From Dipteronia dyeriana (taxonomy: Eukaryota > Streptophyta > Magnoliopsida > Sapindales > Sapindaceae): a DNA stretch of 64,000 nt. Positions 38,380-50,460 of this stretch are shown here, piece after piece. The DNA lies in assembly GCA_032871835.1 (NCBI GenBank), contig CM065299.1:1302001-1366000 (forward strand), given 5' to 3'. The notes below the pieces were generated by a model. It was not told where the DNA came from, ran no database searches, and saw only the letters and a program-made list of their open reading frames with translations. A program made the translations under genes and the position numbers. Numbering within the stretch: the first letter of the stretch is position 1; the number at the start of each line of letters is the position of its first letter.

Positions 38380-39087
38380 ATTGTAAGCTAATTTGTTGCC
38401 GAGCAAAACTCAATAGATGGTGTCAATATTGTTTTTGAGTTCTTGAATCTGTATATACAGAATATGTTGTTGTTGTAAAGGATCTGTTCATAAAAAAAAC
38501 AAGGGAAAAAAAATTGAAGAGATTAGATCGGAAAAAGTTCTTTGGATCAAAAAAGTCTTTTTTTTTGGGGTTTGTAAATTTGTTTGATCTTAATTGAACA
38601 ATAAAAGTTGCATCTTTGATTTCACTGAGAGTTTCTTGTTTTAGATTATCTAGATGGGATGATGCGTTAATTATTTTGTTATTATCCAATATTTATAACA
38701 TTATCTTTATATAATATTTATAAAATTTATGTTAAATGAAAAAAATAAAATCATAAACAACTTAACTCGTTCCAACAAACCTGAATTCATTAAAACTCTA
38801 ATCAGAAGCTGACTTGTCAAACCAAACAAAGTGCCAAGTTGTTTTGTTCTCCTTATAAATTTCCGATATAACCTCATATTACCTAATCAATTCTCTCTAA
38901 TCAAACCTCTCTCTCTCTTCCTTCCAAAAAGAAAAAAAAAACTTCTGTGTCACACAAATTTATCAAACGATCTTTGTTTATCGGGGGTGCATTGATAGAT
39001 ATTTGTAGACAAACATAGATTGATTGATCTGGGTGCTGTTTACACACATATATATACAGTGATCAACAGATCATATATAATATACAT
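38380..39087. other. Intergenic spacer and p24 gene promoter
   Basis: No gene. A CT-rich tract lies at about 38910-38925. TATATATACA at 39048-39057 precedes the p24 ATG by about 35 bp, so it is too close to be the TATA box if the leader is normal; TATAAATT at 38851 is a better candidate. Confidence 0.45.
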
Positions 39088-40554
39088 ATGGAGAAGTTGT
39101 GGTGTTTGAAACATGTGATGGTATTAACAATTGTGGGTGTGTTGAGTTTTGGAGGAATAACAAGGACAGAAGGAATAAGATTCGATATAGACAGAGAAGA
39201 GTGTTTCTCTTACAATGTCCACTATGAGGGAGTCACTCTCCATCTCTCTTTTGTTTTCATCAAGGCTGACACTCCCTGGCATTTCAAAGAAGATGGTGTC
39301 GATCTTGTGGTACGTTTCTATCTATGTATCTATCTATGTTTGTTCATCATATATATTGTATTGCCTGTGATGGGGTTTTCATTGATTAACATGTGTTTGG
39401 TTTCTGGTTGGACTTATATTTCACATCTACCTGGTTCATTACTCGTCTTCAACATTGAGTGTTTTGCAATCTTGTACAAAAACCAATGATCTATATACAG
39501 GTACTATGTTGTTTAAGAAATTTTGTAAGACTCGATCTCCATATTGTTATAATAGTATGAGTTGGTTTCTTTTATATATCACAATTATTGTTGGAACACT
39601 CTTGAGAGAGAGGAGAGCTGGTTTCTGAATCAAAAAGTGATGCTTTCTTGATGGTTTTATTTTTCAATTCAGTATCACAATTGTTCTAGAGACAATCACT
39701 CTGTAGATGTTTTCTATAACCAGTCAAAAAATCGTTAGTTCATATGTTATATGCTCTTTGGGAGTCCAAACAAGGTTGGCTGTAATGTGACTATCATGTC
39801 AACTTTTTCCCAATGATACTAGGCTTGGAATTTCCTTTGTTTTCTTCGTGCACTTGTTTTTTCTCTAATATATCTACCGGTTATGTGACTTTTATGTCGG
39901 GATTGTCAGATAAAGGGACCTTTCGGTGAGCAAATTCATGATTTTCGTAATAAGGTGAGCGAAAAGTATGAGTTTGTCGTCAAGAAGAAAGGGGTTTACC
40001 AATTCTGCTTCACCAACAATTCCCCCTATCACGAAACCATCGATTTTGACATCTATGTTGGTCACTTCATACACTATGATCAGCATGCCAAAGATGGTGA
40101 TGAGAACAATTCTTAAATAATTTTACATGTTTTCTTCCTCTTGATCCCTTTCACTTGAAATATCACTAATGAGTTTTGTAAATATTCTGCAGAGCATTTC
40201 TCTCCATTGCTTGAACAGATATCAGAGTTGAAGGAAGCCCTTGACAACATTCAATTTGAGCAACATTGGTTAGAGGCTCAAACCGGTCGCCAGGCAATAG
40301 GTAACGGAAAATTTTCTCCTGATATGTGCTCTTACTTGAGTATACATAAACCACTTATTGATAGATGTTGAACCGGAATCAAAGCTCATGAGAGTTGTTT
40401 GTGATTGTTGTTGAATGCAGTGAATGACCACATGAGCAAGAGAGCAATTCAAAAGGCAGTGATTGAATCACTTTCTCTCGTGGCTACTAGCTTCCTCCAA
40501 GTCTTCCTCCTCAAGTACTTGTTCGATCGAAAACATAGATTATCCAGAGTTTAG
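39088..40554 (+). CDS. p24 family cargo receptor, beta subclass (emp24/GOLD)
   Basis: It is a type I membrane protein of COPI/COPII vesicles that helps sort cargo between ER and Golgi. Exons are 39088-39309, 39910-40096, 40193-40300 and 40421-40554, all in phase, giving 216 aa, the normal length. Residues 1-29 are a signal peptide. The GOLD domain starts near 30 and has its conserved Cys pair, Cys39 (EECF) and Cys107 (FCFTN). The motif YHETIDFDI lies at its end. A coiled coil covers about 140-180, followed by a single helix (SLSLVATSFLQVFLLKYLF) and a short basic tail, DRKHRLSRV. The tail and domain order match plant p24-beta proteins, such as Arabidopsis At3g07680 and At3g22845. No disruption is seen. 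Confidence 0.94.
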
Positions 40555-41641
40555 TAAATCCTATGTGGGTATTTAATCTGCTTAATTATTTTGTAATTTG
40601 TGAAAGTGAAACTTTTTTCTCTCTTTCAATTGACATATTATAGAAGAATATAAAGCTTTTTAGATTGTGGTCCATGTTTTCAATTTCTTAAATTCGTTTT
40701 TGGCATCTAACACATAATTGTCCTGTTCGACATCTAATTTGAGGTGAGGTAGGCAGGTTTATTAGGTTTATTGGATTTTGGTCTTTTCTTTAACGTCCAT
40801 CTCTGAAAGAGACGGTGGAGATCCATTTTTAAGTCAACAGTTACTGCTTGCAACAGAATAAGCACAAAGAATTAGAGCTAGTAATTTGATGGCATTTGAA
40901 AGCAAACATCAGTGACGGAGAATTCTAACATAATAAAGAGAGAAAAGGTTTTATTTTGGTATATAAACACAAAGGTTCACACCAGGAAATCACGTCCACT
41001 TGAAACAAACAATAAAAGAAAAAAAATAGTCATACATAAACGGTATCGATATTAATCGAATGGAAGAGAGCAGAGGAACCCCAAACAGACCATAACTGAC
41101 CAGTATAATACATGAACATAATAAAAATTGTTTCTTTCATGATATTTTCATGAAATTCTTCCCTAACTCCAAAACCATCACCAAAGCTTAAAAAATTCAC
41201 AACAAACAGATTCCAGAAGGACCCATCATAGCTTCTGAATCTGAATTAATGAACAAACTTTAATTCAAAAATCTAAAAAAATGAATTAAAAAAGTAGAGG
41301 GGTGAGACCATACAGCCATGATTTTGATGAGAGAAACTATGTATCACATGGTGGGTGGGTTGACAATTATTATATCATAGTAATTAATTTTAACTAAATT
41401 AAAGATCACCGAAAAATCACTTTTAAAGTTTATTTTCTCACCGGAGAAATTTCTGCGAGGCCACCTCAAATGTGTTTCAGAATTTTGTTTAAATAAATTA
41501 TCTGAATTACTAGATGACTTATTTTTCTTACACGATATACACAGTTGTGTACTGCTTCATATATGCTTGCTGCTCCAACTGCAATAATCAAAAAGATTTT
41601 TTTTAAGCAAATCTGATTTTAGAAACCTAAGATTGCTTACA
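40555..41641. other. Intergenic DNA, no gene seen
   Basis: Contains the 3' end of the p24 gene and AT-rich DNA. A short inverted motif (GTCCATCTCTGAAAGAGAC and GGTGGAGATCC) near 40795-40830 resembles motifs around 20800 and 21190, suggesting scattered pieces of one repeat family. Confidence 0.5.
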
Positions 41642-42024
41642 GAGGAAATGGTGAAATATATCACATTTTTTAAGGTGTGTTGTGATGATGTCACCATCCT
41701 AATAATAACTTAAGTTTAAAAGGTATCTATTATGGTGAACTGTCCAAATTACCCCTAAACTTAAATTTTTTAAAAGCCCCTTTCTGAACTCGTTGGTATC
41801 TCCCCATAAAAGTTATTGTCTGAAAAACTTGTGTCTCGGCTCTCTCCAGATTCTGCAGTAGAAGGTAATAAATATTTATGATCTTCACTTAAATTTCTTT
41901 TATTTCTTTTAAGCATTTCAGATATTTTGCATTCATTTCTATGTGGGTTTACAATGTATCCATTCATCGATATCAATGTATCCATTTCAGAATCTGCACT
42001 ATAATGCTTTTTTCTTGTGTGACC

Positions 42025-42655
42025 GAGAAAATTTAAAGATGAATCGAGCTTATTTTATATTGGAACGAGCTCTTGTTTAGTTTGAAAAAAGCTCGATTAT
42101 TTGAAAAAAAGGCTCGACAACAAATGTTCGATCCCTTAGGAAAAGTTCTCGAACCGTTATAAAAGTTATCGAACCCTTTAAAAAGATCTCGAACCGTTAC
42201 AAAAGTTCTCGATCCCTTAGGAAAAGTTCTCGAACGGTTATAAAAGTTCTCGAACCCTTTAAAAAGATCTCGAACCGTTACAAATGTTCTCGAACCCTTT
42301 AAAAAGATCTCGAACCCTTTAAAAAGATCTCGAACCGTTACAAATGTTCTTGATCCCTTTAAAAAGTTCTCGATCTCTTATTAAAAGTTCTCGATAATTT
42401 GACAAATAGTCTCGATCCCTTTAAAAAGTTTGCGAACCGTTAGAAATGTTCTCGATCCCTTACAAAAAGTTCTCGTTCCCTTGTTAAAAGTTCTCGAACC
42501 GTTATAAAAAGTTCTGGATAGTTTGACAAATATTCTCGATAAAAGTTCTCGAATCGAACCCTTTTTATAATTTCTCGATCCTTTGTAAATTATTCTCGAA
42601 CCCTTGAAAAAGTTTTCGATCCCTTATATAAAGTAGTCGATCCATTTGATTTTTT
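42025..42655 (-). repeat. Degenerate ~20-bp GATCGAGA repeat array, left side of copy B
   Basis: On the + strand units read TTCTCGATCCCTTAAAAAG or TTCTCGAACCCTTTAAAAAG. The array lies between a possible donor (GTAGAAG|GTAATA, about 41861) and an acceptor (TTTTCACAG, ending about 42726) just before the transposase ATG, so it may be its leader intron. Confidence 0.9.
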
Positions 42656-42730
42656 TTGTAATTGTTAGAAATTGTAAAAGTTTTTTTTTATCTGTTAATA
42701 ATTGATTGTGATGATGATTTTCACAGGACA

Positions 42731-45499
42731 ATGGATCAGGTTAGATTAGTAATATCTTACAACGGTCGATGAGAGCAATTACCTGATGGAAGTCGGAGGT
42801 TTCTTGGTTCAGATAACCAAGGAATGTATGTGTCCAGAAATATGACTTACGAAAAGTTGGTGTCGATCATACAAACCGTTGTGAAGTACGATGTGAAAAA
42901 ATACATTGTTGATCTACAATCTATATCAATCGTTCACGTGACCACATGTCGCACATTTATAAGAAATGTCGACGATGTTTTGTTTATGCTATGGGAAGAT
43001 AGGGTAATCCCTCAAGTATGTGTCAGTTTAATTGAGAGGGTTGTAGGAGGTGTCATCGGTGAAGAAATCCCTCTTGATGATAACACCCAACAATTTCGAT
43101 CTTCAGGCGAAAGCAACCAGTTGTTCACAGAAAGAAGTGGGATTGACGGTAAGGAAAACCTATGTGGTGTCCCACCGGAAGTAGCCGACCATGATGATAT
43201 AGTTGGAGCTCAATTGGATGATGATTCCAGTTGTCAAATTGAATTGAACGCTGGGCAGTACAACCACCAATACAATGAGATGTACGATGACATGAACAAT
43301 GAGCGGAACAATTTACCTGATAACCTACCAATCCATGAGGTGGCTAATGAGGCAAATTTGCATCCGATATATAATGTACCGAACAATGAGAAAGATGAAG
43401 AATGGTTCGAAACGGAAAGATGTGCAAGACGTGTCCACAGATGTAGTTCCACTGTAGTAGATATAGCTGGGACATCTGAGGTCAGGCCTGATGTAACTCC
43501 AACTGATTCTGTGAATGTCAAAACGTGGATTATTCCAGGAGCAGAATCATACTCTTTTGGTATGGGTGGAAGCAGGAATTGGGTAGAAGATGAACATACC
43601 ACCATGATATATAAAGGTTAATTTTTTCCTACTAAAAGGGATTTGAAGAGATTGGCTGACCATTTTGCAATGCGGCACAACTTCGAGTGGAAGGTGAAAA
43701 GGTCGAATAACACAACATTACATCTGGTTTGTTTGATAGATAACTGTACATGGAAGTTAAGAGCGGTTAGGAGAGATGAAGTGACATACTTTCAAGTACG
43801 TAGTTTTATCAACGAACACACTTGTCCGTTAGAGGAGATTCATCGCCGCCATCGACAAGCTAGTGCAGTCATAATTGGAGAAGTGATTGCATCTAGATTT
43901 CAGCAACAAGATGGTCGATTAATGCGTCCGAAGGATATAATCGCAGACATGAAAAATAATGTATGGCATCCAAATAATGTACAGTAAGGCACATCAAGCC
44001 CTTGATTATGCTTTGTCACTCACATATGGAACGCATGAGGAAAACTTCCAATTGCTGCCATCATTCGGTTACGTGTTGGAACAGCAAAATCCCGAAACGA
44101 TAACTGACTTACAGTGCGATGAAAATGGTAAATTCCTATACCTTTTCATGTCGTTGGGTGCCTTAGTCAGAGGATTCCAGAGGTGTATGCGTCCAGTTAT
44201 TGCCGTTGATGGTACCCATTTAAAGGATAGATTCTGGGGCACAATGTTTGTTGCAACTGCAGAAGATGAGAATGAACAGGTTTATCCAATTGCTTTTGGG
44301 TACTGTGACTCGGAAAACAACCTATCATGGGAGTGGGTTTTGGATTGCTTGAAAGGTTCCCTTGGCCATATATATGATTTGGTTTTCATTTCTGATCGAC
44401 ATGCAAGCATTGAAGGAGATTTCTAAAGTGTTCCCTTATGCCACCCATACCATATGTTGCTGGCATTTTTATAAAAATATTAAGAAGAGATATCATAGAA
44501 ATGATGTTGCTGCAATAATGGATAAAGCAGCCTGAGCATACACCAAGTTACAATATAACTGGCACATGGAACAGTTACGCAACTTGCACCCGAATGCATA
44601 TGAATATGTAATTGATGCCGGTCCACAGAAGTGGTCCCGTGTTCACTGCCCCGACAGAAAGTATAGGGTCATGACAACAAATGATACAGAATGCATAAAC
44701 TCATGCCTTAAATTTGCACGACAACTGCCTATGTTGACTTTGGCAGAGTTTATTAGGAATATGCTACAGCGTTGGTTTCACGATCGTCATAGGGCTGCAC
44801 AATCCATACGTCATCAGTTGACCGACACAACACATCCTGTGATCCTGAATCGTGTAGAAAAGTGCAATTTTATGACCGTTAATCCAGTTGACTGGAACAT
44901 ATTTTCTGTGAAACGGGCTGGAAAATAGTGGACCGTTGACTTAGCCCGAAAGACCTGCACATGTAACAAATTTCAAATGGACATTCTTCCATGTTCTCAC
45001 GCTCTCGCTACCGCAAGGTACATCATACAATTTTGTGTAAGGTTAATAGTACTTAAACATCATACAATTTTTTCATCGTTTTCAATGTTTTTACAGGGAC
45101 CGAAACATGGATTTCACACCCCTCTGTGCGGACTACTACAAACGACAAACACTTATTGAAGCGTACTCGGTACCTATTATACCGGTTGGACATCCTTCCA
45201 CTTAGATTGTCCCATATGACATCGCTGAGAGAGTCGTTTTGAATCCAAGCTCCAGGAGACAAGCAGGTCGCCCGAGGGCTTCACGCCGTATCTTGTCTTC
45301 GGAGAGAACATCCACACAGAATTGTAGGCGATGTCGACAACCAGGGCATAATTTGAGGAGATGTTCTAACCCAGCTTTTACTGATGAAGATCCGAGCAGA
45401 GTCATTCATGAGGAATACAGACCCAAGTGTAGTATATGTCATACTGTTGGTCACAACAGACAGACGTGCCCTACTAGAGACGGTGGGACCGTGGAATGA
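42731..45499 (+). pseudogene. MULE transposase, decayed
   Basis: The reading order is: N-terminal region (VISYNGR, RNMTYEKLVSIIQTVV); a variable acidic linker; the MuDR-type zinc finger (CLIDNCTWKLRA, then FINEHTC); the DDE core with VIAVDGTHLK and FISDRHAS; a helical part (ECINSCLKFARQLP); a SWIM zinc finger (CTCNKFQMDILPCSHALA); and two CCHC knuckles (CRRCRQPGHNLRRC and CSICHTVGHNRQTC). A 79-bp intron (45018-45096) fits between the SWIM finger and the tail. It is broken by stops at 42770 (Trp in copy A), 43619, 44533, 44926 and 45203, and by frameshifts near 43957 and 44405. Stops of the TGA/TAG/TAA type at former Trp/Arg/Gln-like positions fit C-to-T or G-to-A change. Confidence 0.92.
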
Positions 45500-45760
45500 A
45501 TTCAGGTGTTATCATGATGACATTGTTATAATTTGAACTCGTATGACTTGTTAAGTAACTGAAATGCACTTGTATTTAAATACTCTCGGTATATATAAAA
45601 ATGATAAAAAATTTGTACAAAAGAGTTTCTAAATATACAAAAGAATTGGTAAACTGCCGCAAAACTGTTGGTACATATACAAAAGAATTTGTAAATATAC
45701 AAAGTAATTGGAACATATAAAACAGAATTGGTACGTATACACATGAATTACTATAGAAAT
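45500..45760. other. Gap between the convergent element genes
   Basis: Short AT-rich spacer inside copy B with repeated ATACAAAAGAATTGGTA-like units (about 45610-45740). No coding function is seen. Confidence 0.6.
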
Positions 45761-48700
45761 CTATATGGGCCTGGAGTTTGCAAATATTTCAACCGCCATC
45801 TTCTCCCGAATGATCCCTATATCGTCTTCAGACCAATCAAAATCTTTTTTGTTCGCCAGTATGTACTCAATCAATCTCAACGTGTGGGGACCATAATTAC
45901 CCCTGAAGTTGGATACATTAACAAGCGTTAATAAAACATTAGGTTTATACTAATACAATCTTAAAGTGACTATTACGTAATGTCTTACGATTGCTTCTGC
46001 TGGGGGATATGTTTTTCCGACACGACAGTGACATCAAAGGGCTTACTTGTCTTCTCAAATTTCAACAGTCCTGCCTCTCGTTTAGTATGAAACCCGACCT
46101 GATGCAATATAGAGGGCACAAAGTAGCGCAACGGGGCTACCTGCTGCTTTCGGATACGAGGGTCGACCTCCTGTCTCCAGGGGTCGACTATGAACAGTTT
46201 CCCGCATGTGAGGTCCACAGTCACCAGCAGCCAATGTTGACGCCCAATGTTGCACGGTATCATGACCTGGGAACATCAACAACAGGTGTTAGGATGTACA
46301 AAGCCATTTATTTATACAATTGCAAACCTATGTCAAGTAACACTTACCATGTCAACCTTGTGCCACGGACGACATCCAATCGGGGCACCCCCAAGGACCG
46401 TTGTGAGGTCGCCATCCTTCCACCAAGACCTCAACATATTCCAACGGCTCGGGGTGATCTGTCCGCCAGAATTGTGAGGCATCATTTTCCTGTACTGGTG
46501 CTCCAGAAAGGACTGCAGAAACGATTTTAATTAAATTAATTTTTGTTTTCCATACACACATAAAACAATGCGTTATCATTATTAATTTCAGTACTTACAA
46601 AGAATTGTGAGTCCAATATGTTAACCGTTTGACTATACACATTCAGAAATGCCCGTTGACGCTTCCGAAGAATATGGAGGTACGCGTCCATATGCTGGGA
46701 ATATATACACGTTAAGAAATGTTAGGATGTTTACACTTCTAAAACAAATACTGAAATCAGGATTTACGCTCCCACAAACCTGATCATCAACATCCATGAA
46801 GTTGGTCTGCAACCGATGGAACCATGCAGCATCAACCGGCTCCAGTAAATCAACATCACGTATGCAATAATGTTCCAACATCTACACTTTCATATAATGC
46901 ATTACAAGAAATTCTACCACCTAAATAACAATGCAATTTACTTACAGTTCCCCGTTTACGTTCCTCTTGTAGGCTCGGTACGCCTTCAACTGGGTATCGT
47001 CCACAAATTCATAAGGATTAAATATGTGCTCAGGTCCCTCTAGTATTACCCTCGCCCTCTTAGGTCGACACGAATCTGTGTACGGGCTAACCAACTGCCA
47101 GCCGTACTTCAGTACACCACTGTGCTGCCGAACGGCCTCCGTCGGGGTTTGCTGAGATGAGGACGGGGGTGGGGGAGCCTGCTGCTTGAGGGGAGGTGGG
47201 GGGAACTTGCTGCTCGAAGGGAGGTGGAGGGGGAGCTTGTTGCTCGCTAGGAGGTGGTGGGGGAGCATACGAATCGCTAGCAGGTGAAGGGGGAGCCTGT
47301 TGCTCGGTAGGAGGTGGCGAAGGAGCCTGCTGCTCAATGGGAGGTAGAGGGGGAGCTTGCTGCTCAAGGGGAGGTGGAGGGGGATCCTGCTGCTCGCTAG
47401 GAGGTGGTGGGGGAGCATGTGAATCTCTAGCAGGTGGCGGGGGAGCCTGCTGCTCGGTAGGAGGTGGAGGGGGAGCCAGCTTCTAGCTAGGAGGTGGTGG
47501 GGGAGCCTACGAATCGCTCTGAGCTTGAGAGGGGCCAACTGCTCTCTCAGAGGGAGAGGGAGAGGGAGAGGGGGAGGGGGAGGGGGATGGGGAGACTGAG
47601 CCCCACTATCCAGAAATGCATCTCTGGTATGTGGATCCTCTGTATGGATCCTGAAGCCCTGAAGGCCCTCGATCAATGCAAGCAACTCCCTATGTTGTTG
47701 TTGTCGATCGCCCTCGCTCTTTCGAAACAATTCGAGCAAATCCCGGTGCTGTTGTTACCGATCCTCATCACTCTTCGGGAGGGCTTCACGCAAATCCCGC
47801 TGTTGTTGCTGCCGATCCTCCTCACTCTTCCGGAGAGCTTCACGCAACTCCTTCAAGTTATGTTCCAAACGGGCCTGAAATCATGCAACTTCGTTAATAC
47901 GAAAAAAAGTAACAACTCTTGTTAATGAAAATAAAACTAACATCTCAGCTAACCTCCCCATCAAGTTGAACACCAGTATGGGAATCCCTGGTAGCGGAAC
48001 CAGTTCCTCGGGTGGTAAACCGAACCTGCCTCACTCGCCGAGGAGACGGCTGAGATGCGCCAGTGTCCATGCCTATGAAATCTGGACCTGTAGGGACTGA
48101 AGCCTCCGTCTCAGTACACCTCCCACCCTCACCCTCTTCCTCGGGATGAACTGCACTTGTAGTCGGCTCAGGGATTGTAGGAAGGTGAACCCTGTCGTCC
48201 TGCACATACGGGCTCCCCCCTCACTTAGGCCTGTAAAGTACGGGGCAACCGCCTCAGCTGCTGTGGGTACGATTTTCGTCCTCACCGACATCTGAAACCG
48301 TAGTTAGATGAATTTCATTGTTACTTATCGTAAGTAATATAAATTATCGTAAGTAATATAAATTACTAACTTAACAAAAAAATAAATTACCCTAGCACTA
48401 AAAATCTTCTCTAGCTTCTTCTCTCTAGGTTGTTTGGTCAAAGACCACTTCAACAACCGAGGGGAAAGGTCTGTAACCCTCCGAGTCCCGAAAACCTCAT
48501 CCAGTTTGGGGATCACCTCAAAAGCAAATATCTGCATCAAAGATACGTACAGTTATAATCCAAAACTATGTTGGATTAAAAATTAAATGTACATGTTAGA
48601 ATTAAAATTTCTTACCAAAACAGCGTGTGATATACCGTAGATGTTGTATCCCTCCACGGAATGTCCAACATCGCCCTGTGACTGTTGCTGTCTCTCCTCA

Positions 48701-49377
48701 CGACGTCGCGGTAAGGCATGCTTGAATGAAAATATAGAATGCCTATAGACGTGGGCACCCCACGGGAATGCATCGAAGGTATTGAGGTACTCTACCAACC
48801 AAACTGCCAAACTGGAATCTTCAATCTCTCGCACCCCCATCAGTATCCAATTCAACATGTAAACGAGGCACAACTTCACAGCATCGTACGCCTTTTCAAA
48901 CTCTCCCTGGGTAAGAACAACCCTCAAGTCATCCAACGATACCTCATCATGTGCAGGAAAGTACCGTTCATATATGCCATTCTCAACTGCAACATACGTA
49001 CTCGTGTCCGGTAAGACTCCAAAACGTAATCCGGTGATGAGGCTAAATTCCACATTCGAAAACCTCACTACATGATTCCCTAACAAGAACCGCATCTCAT
49101 CTGTCGGCCCGTCGTGGTCCAACTCCCGCAACAGCAACTGATGAATAACACCACAAGAAAACTTCATCTCCCGGTGCATCGACATGAAATGCCCAAAACA
49201 GGAGGCCATGAACCGACGTCGATCTTGAACAACAAACTCTTCATGGACCAGATTCAGTGCATCGTCTATACGGGCGAGGGCTTCAAAATGGTCGTGTCGG
49301 GTCAATTTTCCCTTGAACCAATCTCCCTCTGCAGTTTTAAGCATTTCCTTCATACTGCTCGTCATCTCCAATGTCAC
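45761..49377 (-). pseudogene. DUF1985 / Ulp1 (C48) protease-like gene of copy B, decayed
   Basis: Minus-strand exons that fit in phase are 49377-48616, 48531-48391, 48291-47954, 47874-46960, 46881-46780, 46694-46599, 46512-46348, 46266-45989 and 45902-45761. The first two encode a DUF1985 domain (RRRFMASCFGHFMS, FSLITGLRFGVLPD, then FAFEVIPKLDEVF). The fourth has a Gln/Arg-rich coiled coil and a proline repeat. The last two carry the C48 fold: QHWLLVTVDL (catalytic His), FIVDP (Asp) and IPQQKQSG (oxyanion Gln). Where Cys is expected (GDCG) the exon reads GNYG, with Tyr at 45895-45893. A TAA at 47757-47755 and frameshifts in exons 3 and 4 also break it. Members of this family cleave SUMO-like modifiers; this copy should not. 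Confidence 0.88.
47180..47515 (-). repeat. 30-bp proline-rich minisatellite inside the Ulp1-like gene
   Basis: About eleven copies of a 30-bp unit encode, on the minus strand, PPPTEQQAPP-like decapeptides (variants SEQQ, IEQQ, ARDSHA). Units vary by point changes, and reading frames shift along the array. Gly/Cys-rich frames on the + strand are shadows of it. Confidence 0.9.
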
Positions 49378-49419
49378 AGAAACAGTACATCAGTAAAATG
49401 TACAAAAATAAGAAAATAT

Positions 49420-50460
49420 TCACGATCGTTTGAAACAAATTCTCGATACTTTAAAAATATTCTCGATCCTTTGAAAAAGATCTCGAATTTTTTAAAAAGT
49501 TCTCGATCCTTTGCAAATAGGCTCGATCCTTTGTAAATAGTCTCGATCTTTTCTAAAACCTCTCAATTCATTGAAAAAACTTCACGATCATTTAAAAACG
49601 TTCTCGATTTGTTTATAAAGTTCTCGATCCTTTGCAAATAGGCTCGATCCTTTGCAATTAGTCTCGATCCTTTGTAAAACCTCTCGATTCATTGAAAAAA
49701 CTTCACGACCATTTTAAAAAGTTCTTAATCTTTTGCAAATAGGCTCGATCCTTTGAAATTAGTCTCGATCCTTTGTAAAACCTTTCGATTCATTGAAAAA
49801 ACTTCACGATCATTTCAAAATGTTCTCGACCCTTTGAAAAACATTCTCGATTGTTAGAAAATATTCTCAATCGTTAGAAAATATTCTCGATCCTTTCAAA
49901 AAACTCTAGATCCTTTCAAAAAACTCTCGATCCTTTGAAAAATGTTCTCGATCAATTTAAAAAATCTCGACCCTTTGAAAATATTCTCGAAGCTTTGAAA
50001 ATTGTCTTGAGCCTTTGAAAAACCTCTCGATTCTTTGAAAAATATTCTCGATCATTTTCTAAAAACTGGACCATTTGAAAAACATACTCTATCGTTGAAA
50101 ACATTCTTGATCCTTTGAAAATATTCTCGACACTTGCACAAAACTCTCGATTCTTTGAATAATCTTCTCGATTATTAGAAAAATCTTCTCGATTCAATCA
50201 TTTTATAAAATCTTGATCCTTTGAAAAAAATCTCGATCGTTATCATAATATTCTCGATCGTTTTCAAAAAATCTCAATCCTTTCATAATAGTTTCGATCC
50301 TTTGAAAAACCTCTCGATTCTATGAAAAATATTCTCGATCATTTAACAAAAGCTCGATCACTTTGAAAAACCTCTCGATTCTTTCTAAAAAATTTCCTCG
50401 ATCTCGCTTGAAATATTCTCGATTTTTTTTCAAAACTAAATTCCTCGATACTAGAATATT
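49420..50460 (-). repeat. Degenerate ~20-bp GATCGAGA repeat array, right side of copy B
   Basis: On the + strand units read TTCTCGATCCTTTGAAAAA, about every 20-25 bases over 1 kb. It lies between the DUF1985 ATG region (ending about 49380) and a consensus donor on the minus strand (CAAAG|GTAAGTTG, about 50595), so it probably fills a leader intron, as in copy A. Confidence 0.9.

Noticed and set aside
42731..45499. Reading the transposase frames as several separate small genes
   Set aside because: The frames are consecutive parts of one MULE transposase in correct domain order, separated by single stops and frameshifts.
47196..47486. Gly/Cys-rich + strand open frame resembling a structural protein
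   Set aside because: It is the antisense of the proline-rich 30-bp minisatellite within the minus-strand Ulp1-like gene.
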